Source: Stercoripulliclostridium_A sp964480195
GTDB lineage: Bacteria; Bacillota; Clostridia; Christensenellales; DTU072
Direction of reading: 5' to 3'
Assembly (NCBI GenBank): GCA_964480195.1
Contig: CAYZOJ010000031.1
Location: forward strand, 1 to 18,207
Length of the DNA: 18,207 nucleotides
The notes below the pieces were generated by a model. That model was not told where the DNA came from and ran no database searches. It worked only from the letters and a program-made list of their open reading frames with translations. Made by a program: the position numbers and the translations under genes. How positions within the stretch are numbered: the first letter of the stretch is position 1; every line of letters starts with the position of its first letter. Shown here piece after piece: positions 1 to 6,724 of the stretch.

Positions 1-177
1 CCGCTACGATTTTCTTGCGTTATAGCACTAAATATCCCGCCGAGAGCTATACAATGCGCCTATAATAAATTTCAGTATTGTTCATCTTGACGGCTGTATT
101 TCGTTACACGGCGGTAGTATTAACATCGAGGAAATCGGTAATTTTAGAAGAAAAACAGTAAATTTACGCACATTTTA
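1..177. other. gene-free left edge
   Basis: I find no credible coding region on either strand here; the short open frames stop within about a dozen codons. A 6-bp inverted repeat (tatagc at 21-26, gctata at 46-51) is visible but short enough to be chance. A TTGACG lies at 87-92 with no -10 box at the right distance. The stretch probably belongs to the intergenic region of a gene to the left. Confidence 0.5.
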
Positions 178-240
178 AGGCTCCTTTGTGCAAAGGGAGC
201 TGGATACGCAGTTTTTAACCGCGTAGACTGAGGGATTGTC
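178..240. repeat. interspersed palindromic element of gut-Clostridia type
   Basis: The segment runs from an AGGCTCCTTTG arm (178-188) to its imperfect partner CAAAGGGAGCT (191-201), then a second stem TACGC (205-209) / GCGTA (221-225), and ends in ACTGAGGGATTGT (227-239). This arrangement of a CTCC(C)TTTG/CAAAGGGAG hairpin, a variable small hairpin and ACTGAGGGATT closely matches an intergenic repeat I recognise as abundant in many gut Clostridia. It is probably a MITE-like or REP-like non-coding element. A 66-residue open frame on the minus strand (144-344) crosses it but only translates repeat sequence. The family assignment is from memory, not from a search. Confidence 0.6.
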
Positions 241-260
241 ATTCTACTCTTAAATACCAA

Positions 261-364
261 AACTTTCGCAACGCGAAAACAGCACTTTGCGTAGCAAAAC
301 ATCATTTGCCGACAGGCAAACATCACTGCTGTAGGCAACATCATTGCGCAAGCTTCGCTTGCGC
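261..364. repeat. array of short hairpins with ACATCA-like linkers
   Basis: Consecutive small stem-loops lie side by side: TTTCGC/GCGAAA (264-278), TTTGC/GCAAA (286-298), TTTGCC/GGCAAA (305-320), a degenerate TGC/GCA unit (327-337) and GCGCAAGC/GCTTGCGC (346-364, a perfect 8-bp stem with a 3-nt loop). They are separated by a related linker: ACAGCAC at 279, ACATCAT at 299, ACATCAC at 320 and ACATCAT at 338, giving a period of about 18-21 nt. The stems differ in sequence while keeping pairing, so structure rather than sequence appears conserved. The array directly follows the palindrome at 178-240 and ends about 38 nt before the asnS promoter, so it should lie outside the asnS mRNA. Function is unknown. 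Confidence 0.65.
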
Positions 365-401
365 CCGTTCTCGCATATTTTTTTGAGATTTACGTTAAAT
401 C

Positions 402-431
402 TTGACGTGGGCGCTATATTTGGGGTATAAT
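402..431 (+). promoter_or_regulatory. SigA-type promoter of asnS
   Basis: TTGACG (402-407) and a perfect TATAAT (426-431) are separated by 18 nt. The predicted transcription start is near 438, giving a leader of about 25 nt with an AGAAGG SD at 449-454, 8 nt before the ATG. The leader is too short to hold a T-box riboswitch, which often precedes tRNA synthetase genes in Bacillota. Confidence 0.85.
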
Positions 432-462
432 CGGTTTATAAATCTTTTAGAAGGTAGATTAT

Positions 463-1830
463 ATGAAGCATACGGAAATCGCCGCCGTGTTGGCGGATAA
501 AAGTTACATCGGCAAGACAGTAACCGTTTGCGGTTGGGTAAGAACTTTCCGCGACTCTAAGAATGTCGCGTTTATGGAGCTCAACGACGGTTCTTCTTTT
601 AAGAGTATTCAAGTCGTTTTACTCAAAGAAAACGGTCTTGACGCGACCTACAATCTCGGCACATCCGTTAAGGTAGTGGGCGTGGTCGAGCCCGGAATGA
701 AAGCGGAAAGCACCGAAATCAAAGCGGAATCCGTTGAGATTTTGGGCGTTTGCCCCGACACTTATCCCATTCAAAAGAAACGCCATACGCTCGAGTATTT
801 GCGCACGATGCCTCATCTTCGCGTCAGAACCAATACCTTTAACGCGATGTTCCGTATAAGAAGTAAGCTTTCGGCGGCTCTTCACGAGTATTTCCAAAGC
901 AACGGATACCTCTACGTTCACACTCCGATAATTACCGGAAGCGACTGCGAAGGCGCGGGCGAAATCTTCCAAGTAACGACGGTCGGATATAATCCCGAAA
1001 TCAAGTCGGCGGACGAGTATTACGCCAATGATTTCTTCGGACAAAAGGCGGGTTTGACGGTTTCCGGACAGCTTGAAGGCGAAGTCGCGGCAATGGCTTT
1101 CGGCAAAATTTACACGTTCGGACCGACGTTCCGCGCGGAGAATTCCAACACTCCTCGCCACGCGGCGGAATTCTGGCAAGTCGAACCCGAAGTCGCGTTC
1201 GCGGAACTCGACGATATAATCGAAATCATCGAAGATATGGTCAAAACCGTCATCAGAAAACTCCTTGTCGAATGCAAAGACGAGCTTAAATTCTTTGACG
1301 AAAGATTTGAAAAAGGTCTTATCGACAAGCTTACGCTGGTTGCCGAGTCCGAATTCGTACGCCTCGATTACGGTGAGGCGATTAAGATACTCGAAAAGTC
1401 GGGAAAGAAGTTTGTGTATCCCGTAGAGTGGGGTTTGGATCTCCAAACCGAGCACGAACGTTATCTCGTGGATGAGGTTTTCAAAAAGCCGGTATTCGTT
1501 ACAAACTATCCGCGTAAGATTAAGTCGTTCTATATGAAGCAAAATCCCGACGGCGTTACCGTTGCTGCAACAGACCTTTTGGTCCCGGGTGTTGGAGAGA
1601 TAGTCGGAGCAAGCGAAAGAGAAGCGGATTATAATAAACTGCTTGCCGAAATCGAAGCACGCGGAATGAAGGTCGATGAATACAGAAACTATCTCGATCT
1701 CCGTATGTTCGGATCGGTTCCGCACAGCGGATTCGGCTTGGGTCTTGAAAGAATTTTGATGTACGTTACGGGTATCGGAAACATCCGCGACACCCAGTTG
1801 TACTCTCGCACGACGGGCGACCTTCGCTAA
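463..1830 (+). CDS. asnS: asparaginyl-tRNA synthetase
   Basis: Cytoplasmic class IIb aminoacyl-tRNA synthetase that charges tRNA(Asn) with asparagine using ATP. The 455 residues match the usual bacterial AsnS length of about 460. Residues ~17-105 form the OB-fold anticodon-binding domain (VTVCGWVRTFRDSKNVAF). The catalytic domain has motif 2 around FRAEN with the ATP-binding Arg224, and motif 3 GFGLGLERI with Arg430. The stretch LTVSGQLEGEVAAMAFGKIY and FRAENSNTPRHAAEFWQVEPE is characteristic of AsnS rather than AspS. The C-terminus ends in a TRTTGD-like tail (SRTTGDLR) where RTPG is usual, a minor variation. The start is fixed by an AGAAGG SD and a consensus promoter. A long antisense frame (619-1725) over this gene is a shadow. 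Confidence 0.97.
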   Translation: MKHTEIAAVLADKSYIGKTVTVCGWVRTFRDSKNVAFMELNDGSSFKSIQVVLLKENGLDATYNLGTSVKVVGVVEPGMKAESTEIKAESVEILGVCPDTYPIQKKRHTLEYLRTMPHLRVRTNTFNAMFRIRSKLSAALHEYFQSNGYLYVHTPIITGSDCEGAGEIFQVTTVGYNPEIKSADEYYANDFFGQKAGLTVSGQLEGEVAAMAFGKIYTFGPTFRAENSNTPRHAAEFWQVEPEVAFAELDDIIEIIEDMVKTVIRKLLVECKDELKFFDERFEKGLIDKLTLVAESEFVRLDYGEAIKILEKSGKKFVYPVEWGLDLQTEHERYLVDEVFKKPVFVTNYPRKIKSFYMKQNPDGVTVAATDLLVPGVGEIVGASEREADYNKLLAEIEARGMKVDEYRNYLDLRMFGSVPHSGFGLGLERILMYVTGIGNIRDTQLYSRTTGDLR

Positions 1831-1843
1831 ATTAAAACAGATT

Positions 1844-1870
1844 GACCGTGCTTTCGCGCGGTCTTTTTTT
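1844..1870 (+). terminator. intrinsic terminator after asnS
   Basis: Stem GACCGTGC (1844-1851) pairs with GCGCGGTC (1856-1863) over 8 bp including one G-U, with a TTTC loop, followed by seven T (1864-1870). The T-tract directly abuts the GAGGT SD of the next gene (1871-1875). Confidence 0.85.
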
Positions 1871-1880
1871 GAGGTAAAAC

Positions 1881-4310
1881 ATGAAGAAAATTCTAAACAA
1901 AGTAAAGGCAGTCGGCGCGAACTTTATTGCGTTGTTCGGACATAATCTCTCGCAAAAAGAGGCGCGTGAAGGCACTCCCGACAAAACGGGTTACGACTAT
2001 TCGCCCATAGCGAAAGTCGCGCGCAGAGTTGCGGCGGAAGGCGCGATACTCTTAAAAAACGACGACGCTCTTCCTATTGAGAAGAACGCGCACGTCGCGC
2101 TTTTCGGAAGAGTGAGCTTTGATTGGTTTTACGTAGGATACGGCTCGGGCGGGGACGTTCGCGCGCCTTACCGGGTAAATCTTGCGGACGGGCTACTAAA
2201 TGCGGGCGTCAATCTCGACGAAGAGCTTTTAGGAGTTTATAAGAAGTGGTGCGACAATAATCCCGTCAGCCACGGAGTATGGGGACATTGGCCAAGATAC
2301 TTTGACGAAATGCCCGTATCCGACGATCTCGTTCGCCGTGTTGCGGAAAGAGCCGACGTTGCCGTCGTAACCATAGGTCGCGCGGCGGGAGAGGACAGAG
2401 AAAACAACCTCGAAGAGGGTAGTTATTACCTTACGTCTGACGAGCGCAAGCTCCTAAAACAGGTTTCGGAAAATTTCAAAAAGACGGTAGTAATAGCAGA
2501 TATCGGAAACGCCGTCGATTTCTCGTTTGTCAACGAATACAAAATAGACGCGCTGTTGATTGCGTGGCAGGGTGGAATGGAATCGGGCAACGCCGTGGCG
2601 GACGTTCTTACGGGCAAGGTTTCCCCGGACGGCAGACTGCCGATGTCGCTTGCGACGAGTTACGAGAGGTACCCGTCGGCGGGCAATTTCGGTGCGCGCG
2701 CGTATAACGAATACAAAGAAGACATATACGTCGGCTACCGTTATTTCGAAACGTTCGATAGGGACGGAGTGATTTATCCGTTCGGTTATGGTCTGGGATA
2801 CGGAAAATTCCTTAGAGAGGTCATCGGCGTAAATTATGACGGCGACAAGCTCAAATTCGACGTCCGAGTTACCAATATCGGCAAGCGTCCCGCAAAGGAC
2901 ACTCTCGAATTCTATATAGAGCCACCGCAAGGCAAACTCGGTAAGCCGGTACGCAATCTTATAGCGTTTGTAAAGAGCTCGACCCTCGCTCCGGGGGAAG
3001 CGGAAACCCTTACGGCAGAGGCAAGCGCGTACTCGTTCTCGTCTTATGACGATACGGGGATTACGGGACATAAGAGTTGCTATGTTCTCGAAAAAGGCAG
3101 ATACGTTGTCTATCTCGGATACGACTCACGCAACGTGGAAAACATATTTGAATTTACCGAGGACGTTGACCGCGTAACGGCGGAGTGCAACGTTATTGCC
3201 TCGCCTCAAAAACCGTTCGACAGGCTTCGTCCGATAAAGAGCGAGAACGGATACGACAAGGGATTCTATCCGACGCCCGAACGCGCGTACGACCTTAAAG
3301 AAAGGATACTTTCGGAGCTTCCGACCTGCAAACCTTACAGCGGAAACAAGGGGATAACCCTTGCGGACGTCAAGTCAGGTAAAGCGACGGTAGACGATTT
3401 TACCGCGCAGTTTACTCTCCGCGAACTCGAAGCGATATCGCGCGGAGCGTACGTAATGAACTCGCCTTTGGGCGCACCCGGCAATGCGGGGGCTTTGGGC
3501 GGAGTGCTTAGGTCGTTACGTAAAAAAGGCGTTCCCGCCGTAATATGCACCGACGGTCCCTCGGGAATAAGACTTAGAGCGACGTGCTCGTTATTGCCGA
3601 TTGGGACACTACTTTCTTCGACTTGGGATACTAAAGCCATAGAAATGTTGCTTGCGGAATTGAGCCTCGAACTCAACGACAGAGGCTCGGATATGTTGCT
3701 TGCTCCCGGAATGAACATTCACCGCGACCCGCTTTGCGGAAGAAACTTTGAGTATTTTTCGGAAGACCCCGTGCTTACCGGCAAAATCGCCGCCGCATAC
3801 GTTAAGGGCATTCAAACACACGGTGCATCGGCGTGTCCCAAGCACTTTGCGTGCAACAATCAGGAAACCTGTCGTAACGATAACGACTCGCGACTTTCCG
3901 AAAGAGCACTTCGCGAAATCTACCTTAAAGGATTCGAGATTTGCGTAAAAGAGGGTGTGCCGAGATCTCTTATGACCTCTTACAACAAAATCAACGGTGT
4001 ATGGGGACATTATAATTACGATCTCGCCACGACGGTTTTACGTAACGAATGGGGCTACAAGGGGCTTATCGTAACCGACTGGTGGATGCGCCACTCGTCG
4101 TCCCCGGAGTTTCCAAAAATGAGAGATAACGCATATCGTGTTCGCGCGGGCGTCGATGTGCTTATGCCGGGCGGAAGAAGAATAACCTTGCACGTCCCGG
4201 ACGGAACGTTGCTTGCGACTTACGGGCGTAAAAACGGCATTACTCGCGGAGAGATGGTAAGAGTCGCGAACAGCGTTATAGAGTTTGTGCTCGGTATGAA
4301 AAGAGTTTAA
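1881..4310 (+). CDS. GH3 beta-glucosidase, reversed domain order
   Basis: Retaining beta-glycosidase of family GH3, probably cleaving beta-glucosides or related disaccharides in the cytoplasm; no signal peptide is visible in 809 residues. The domain order is the reverse of classical GH3. The alpha/beta sandwich domain comes first (~35-305: AAEGAILLKNDDALPI, VGYGSGGDV, AGEDREN, WQGGMESGNAVADVLTGK). A fibronectin-III-like domain follows (~310-430), then the TIM barrel (~500-800) with KH motif K654-H655 and the nucleophile Asp733 in GLIVTDWW. Glu171/Asp172 of the AGED motif lie in the region that usually supplies the acid/base, but I cannot assign it. Reversed GH3s are known from Ruminococcus albus and Butyrivibrio fibrisolvens. 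The start has GAGGT 5 nt upstream. No promoter is evident between asnS and this gene, so expression may depend on read-through of the asnS terminator. Confidence 0.93.
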   Translation: MKKILNKVKAVGANFIALFGHNLSQKEAREGTPDKTGYDYSPIAKVARRVAAEGAILLKNDDALPIEKNAHVALFGRVSFDWFYVGYGSGGDVRAPYRVNLADGLLNAGVNLDEELLGVYKKWCDNNPVSHGVWGHWPRYFDEMPVSDDLVRRVAERADVAVVTIGRAAGEDRENNLEEGSYYLTSDERKLLKQVSENFKKTVVIADIGNAVDFSFVNEYKIDALLIAWQGGMESGNAVADVLTGKVSPDGRLPMSLATSYERYPSAGNFGARAYNEYKEDIYVGYRYFETFDRDGVIYPFGYGLGYGKFLREVIGVNYDGDKLKFDVRVTNIGKRPAKDTLEFYIEPPQGKLGKPVRNLIAFVKSSTLAPGEAETLTAEASAYSFSSYDDTGITGHKSCYVLEKGRYVVYLGYDSRNVENIFEFTEDVDRVTAECNVIASPQKPFDRLRPIKSENGYDKGFYPTPERAYDLKERILSELPTCKPYSGNKGITLADVKSGKATVDDFTAQFTLRELEAISRGAYVMNSPLGAPGNAGALGGVLRSLRKKGVPAVICTDGPSGIRLRATCSLLPIGTLLSSTWDTKAIEMLLAELSLELNDRGSDMLLAPGMNIHRDPLCGRNFEYFSEDPVLTGKIAAAYVKGIQTHGASACPKHFACNNQETCRNDNDSRLSERALREIYLKGFEICVKEGVPRSLMTSYNKINGVWGHYNYDLATTVLRNEWGYKGLIVTDWWMRHSSSPEFPKMRDNAYRVRAGVDVLMPGGRRITLHVPDGTLLATYGRKNGITRGEMVRVANSVIEFVLGMKRV

Positions 4311-4322
4311 TTTTATCAATAG

Positions 4323-4355
4323 AAAGAGGAGCGGTCGTTGACCGCTCTTTTTTTT
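4323..4355 (+). terminator. intrinsic terminator after the GH3 gene
   Basis: A perfect 8-bp stem GAGCGGTC (4329-4336) / GACCGCTC (4340-4347) with a GTT loop is followed by eight T (4348-4355). The upstream A-rich run (4323-4327) can extend pairing with the T-tract, so it may also work weakly on the other strand. Confidence 0.9.
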
Positions 4356-4383
4356 GTATCCTCACGCCCGAAACGCACATAAT
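4354..4383 (+). promoter_or_regulatory. candidate leaderless promoter of the MATE gene
   Basis: A CATAAT -10 box (4378-4383, five of six consensus bases) ends exactly 6 nt before the ATG at 4390. The predicted transcription start, 7 nt after the last -10 base, falls on the A of the start codon. The -35 is weak: TTGTAT at 4354-4359 with 18-nt spacing, whose first two T are the end of the preceding terminator. No SD is present. Confidence 0.5.
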
Positions 4384-4389
4384 AACGTT

Positions 4390-5745
4390 ATGGGCAGTCG
4401 TGCGGGCGTAAAAAAGGATTTTACGGAAGGGAATATTTTTTTAGAGCTTGTCAAGTACGCTCTTCCGATAATGGCGTGTAACGCTTTACAGACGGCATAT
4501 TCTGTCGTCGATATGATGATTGTCGGGCGTTACGAAGGTAACTCCGCGCTTTCGGGCGTCGCCACGGCGGGACAGGTCATTGCGCTTTTGACGACTTTGA
4601 GTCTCGGATTCTGCACTGGCGGACAGGTGCACATAGCGGGCATTGTCGGTGAGAAAGGTGATAAAACGCGGTTAAATCGTGCAATCGGCACGCTTTTTAC
4701 GTTCATTCTTATAGCAAGCGCGGTTGTTACGGCGACGGGGCTTGTTTTTACCGATGATATTTTGCGCCTTCTCCGAACTCCCGACGAAGCAATCGAAAGC
4801 GCACGAGAGTATTTAAGAATTTCTCTTATAGGAATAACGTTTACTTTCGGGTATAATGCCGTTTCCGCGGTGCTACGAGGGCTTGGGAACTCCGTGCAAC
4901 CGCTGATTTATATAGCGATTTCGGCTTGCGTCAACGTCGGACTCAATTTTCTGACCGTCGGCGTGCTCGACGCGGGAACGGCGGGTTCGGCTTGGTCGAC
5001 GGTTGCGGGGCAGGCGACGTCGTTTGTCGTTTCGGCTATATACCTTGCGGTCAAACGGAAAGAAATCGGGTTCGACTTTAAGATAAAAAGTTTTGTGCCC
5101 GAAAAGGACGCAGTCAAAGAGCTTTTGAAGCTCGGTATACCGTTTGCGCTCCGTAGCGGTGCGGTCAACGTATCGACGCTGTTTTTGATTTCGACGGTAA
5201 ACGCGTCGGGAGTTGTGGGAAGCGCGCTGTTCGGAGTCGGACTTAAAGTCGACGATTTGGCGAGGCGGATAACTCTCGGCGTCAACTATGCGGTTTCGAC
5301 GTTCGTCGCTCAAAACCGCACGGCGGGTAAATTCGATAGGGTCAACAAGTCGGTATACGCGGGTACCATATGCAGTCTTGTTGTGTACTCTGCGTTTGCC
5401 GTAACGTATATATTCGACGTCGAAGGCGTATTCGGGCTGTTTACTTCGGACGCGGAAGTGATATCGTCGGCGGAAACGTTTTCCCGCGCGATACTTTGGG
5501 CGTTCCCCGCAATGATAACGATGCGCGCGACCAACGGCTATATACAGGGTATGGGAAAGTCGACGCTTAGCTTTATTCTTGCGCTTTTCGACGGAGTGAT
5601 TTTGCGCCTCGGATTGTGTTATTTGTTCGGAGGCGTTTTGGATAAAGGCGTGTGGGGGCTGTTTCTCGGATACGGACTCGCGACATACGGTTCGGCAATC
5701 CCGGGCGCGATATACTTTTTTGTCAAAAAACGGAAAACCTCTTAA
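4390..5745 (+). CDS. MATE family multidrug/sodium antiporter
   Basis: Integral membrane exporter of the MATE superfamily (MatE domain), which moves organic cations or toxins out in exchange for Na+ or H+. From the ATG at 4390 it has 451 residues, the usual size for twelve transmembrane helices. Two homologous halves are visible: an N-terminal repeat beginning FLELVKYALPIMACNALQTAYSVVDMMIVGRY, and a second beginning near KELLKLGIPFALRSGAVNVSTLFLI. Further family features are RGLGNSVQPLIY in the first half and NGYIQGMGKSTLSFILALFDGVILR in the second. An upstream in-frame TTG at 4354 lies in the T-tract of the terminator and would give an unlikely N-terminus, so ATG 4390 is preferred. There is no SD, and the start looks leaderless. 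The substrate cannot be told from sequence. Confidence 0.92.
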   Translation: MGSRAGVKKDFTEGNIFLELVKYALPIMACNALQTAYSVVDMMIVGRYEGNSALSGVATAGQVIALLTTLSLGFCTGGQVHIAGIVGEKGDKTRLNRAIGTLFTFILIASAVVTATGLVFTDDILRLLRTPDEAIESAREYLRISLIGITFTFGYNAVSAVLRGLGNSVQPLIYIAISACVNVGLNFLTVGVLDAGTAGSAWSTVAGQATSFVVSAIYLAVKRKEIGFDFKIKSFVPEKDAVKELLKLGIPFALRSGAVNVSTLFLISTVNASGVVGSALFGVGLKVDDLARRITLGVNYAVSTFVAQNRTAGKFDRVNKSVYAGTICSLVVYSAFAVTYIFDVEGVFGLFTSDAEVISSAETFSRAILWAFPAMITMRATNGYIQGMGKSTLSFILALFDGVILRLGLCYLFGGVLDKGVWGLFLGYGLATYGSAIPGAIYFFVKKRKTS

Positions 5746-5788
5746 ATCGAAAACCGAGCTTTTACGCGCGCGATTATGTTAAGGTGTC

Positions 5789-5817
5789 TTTACAACCCGC
5801 CGAAAGTGTGATACAAT
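5789..5817 (+). promoter_or_regulatory. strong candidate leaderless promoter of the hydrolase-GH31-mfd unit
   Basis: TTTACA (5789-5794) and TACAAT (5812-5817) stand 17 nt apart, and the -10 box ends 6 nt before the ATG at 5824. The predicted first transcribed base is the A of that ATG. Nothing resembling an SD lies upstream of the start. It probably drives the following three tightly packed genes. Confidence 0.75.
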
Positions 5818-5823
5818 CGGCAT

Positions 5824-6723
5824 ATGAACTTGAAGAAATCGTTTTTGGCATTAAGGCTTATTCGTAAAAACGCGATACGTTCGTCGGTAAAGGCGAGCGC
5901 GACTCTCGTTACGGAAAAGGACCTTTCTTACGGCGATTCCAAAAAACAAAAACTCGATCTGTACCGTCCCCAAAACGCGGAAGGCATTCTTCCCGTGATA
6001 GTCAACTTCCACGGCGACGCAATGGCTCTCGGCAAAAAAGAATACCGCAGAGGTTTTTGCGCAAGGCTTGCGGAAGAGGGGTATGCCGTAATCAATGTCG
6101 AATACGACGACGCGCGAACGGTTGGCGGATTCGAGAACTCGCTTGCCGGGACGAAGCGCGTGTTCTCGTGGATGACGGCGAATGCGGGGAAGTACGGATT
6201 GGATTGCTCAAAAGTAGTGCTTGTCGGCGACGCGATAGGCGCGCTTACGGCGTTTTCGCTTCCTCTCGACAAGTACGAGGGCGTAGAAATAGTCGGAGTA
6301 ATGGGATATTCCGGTATTTACGATGTCCCCGAGCTCTTTTCGCGCGACGTCAAGTTCAATCTCCATTACGACGTAATCCGCGATATGTTCGGAATTTCAG
6401 GGAAGAACGGATTTACCGAGGAGCAAGCGAGCAGAATACGCGCGACGGCGGTTACGAGAGCGGTAACGCCCGATTATCCCGCGGTATTCATAGCCCACTC
6501 GGTGTTTGACGGAATAGCTCCCGAACAGGGCGAAGTAATGGTCAAAGCCCTTTTGCGAAAGGGCGTGCCGGTTACCGAGTTTAAGGTCGCGTACCTTAAT
6601 GCGGGACACAATTTCCATCTTGAAAGCGTTGCGTGCGCGGAGCGACTTCAAGCATTTGAAAGAGAGTTTTTATCAAGAGTAACAAAGGGCGAACCCGCCT
6701 TGAATAAATACGTGGAGGTTTGA
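5824..6723 (+). CDS. alpha/beta-hydrolase-fold protein lacking the serine nucleophile
   Basis: The 299-residue protein follows the pattern of the esterase/lipase (BD-FAE/Abhydrolase_3-like) families. It has a LDLYRP strand entry (~45-50), an oxyanion-hole region NFHGDAM in place of HGGG, the nucleophile elbow at ~133-139, a triad acid candidate Asp229 (FDGIAPEQ) and a triad base candidate His262 (AGHNFH). The elbow reads G135-D-A137-I-G139 where active members read GDSAGG, so the catalytic serine is alanine. Ordinary ester hydrolysis by this triad is therefore unlikely; the protein may be a binding or regulatory pseudo-enzyme, or use another chemistry. No signal peptide is apparent. The stop lies 1 bp before the GH31 start, suggesting a shared role in carbohydrate use. 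Fold confidence is high, function unknown. Confidence 0.85.
   Translation: MNLKKSFLALRLIRKNAIRSSVKASATLVTEKDLSYGDSKKQKLDLYRPQNAEGILPVIVNFHGDAMALGKKEYRRGFCARLAEEGYAVINVEYDDARTVGGFENSLAGTKRVFSWMTANAGKYGLDCSKVVLVGDAIGALTAFSLPLDKYEGVEIVGVMGYSGIYDVPELFSRDVKFNLHYDVIRDMFGISGKNGFTEEQASRIRATAVTRAVTPDYPAVFIAHSVFDGIAPEQGEVMVKALLRKGVPVTEFKVAYLNAGHNFHLESVACAERLQAFEREFLSRVTKGEPALNKYVEV
6714..6718 (+). promoter_or_regulatory. ribosome binding site of the GH31 gene inside the hydrolase gene
   Basis: GGAGG at 6714-6718 stands 6 nt before the ATG at 6725 and lies within the last codons of the upstream gene (stop 6721-6723). This fixes the GH31 start and implies translational coupling. Confidence 0.85.
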
Positions 6724-6724
6724 T

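Noticed and set aside
33..66. Similarity between the left edge (AATATC..GCCGA..GCTATACA) and the right edge near 18081-18105
   Set aside because: Only short gapped matches; not distinguishable from chance by eye.
144..344. 66-residue open frame on the minus strand
   Set aside because: It runs through the palindrome and hairpin array, is Cys/Met-rich without a family pattern, and has no SD.
261..364. CRISPR array
   Set aside because: Units are not identical repeats, spacing is only about 20 nt, and no cas genes are present.
346..384. Terminator formed by the 346-364 hairpin
   Set aside because: The T-run (377-384) is 12 nt from the stem, too far for intrinsic termination.
365..462. T-box riboswitch before asnS
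   Set aside because: The leader after the promoter is only about 25 nt and shows no T-box sequence.
619..1725. 368-residue antisense open frame over asnS
   Set aside because: Shadow produced by codon bias of a certain asnS; no initiation signal and no recognisable protein.
4354..4389. TTG start extending the MATE protein by 12 residues
   Set aside because: It lies in the terminator T-tract, has no SD and adds no family-conserved sequence.
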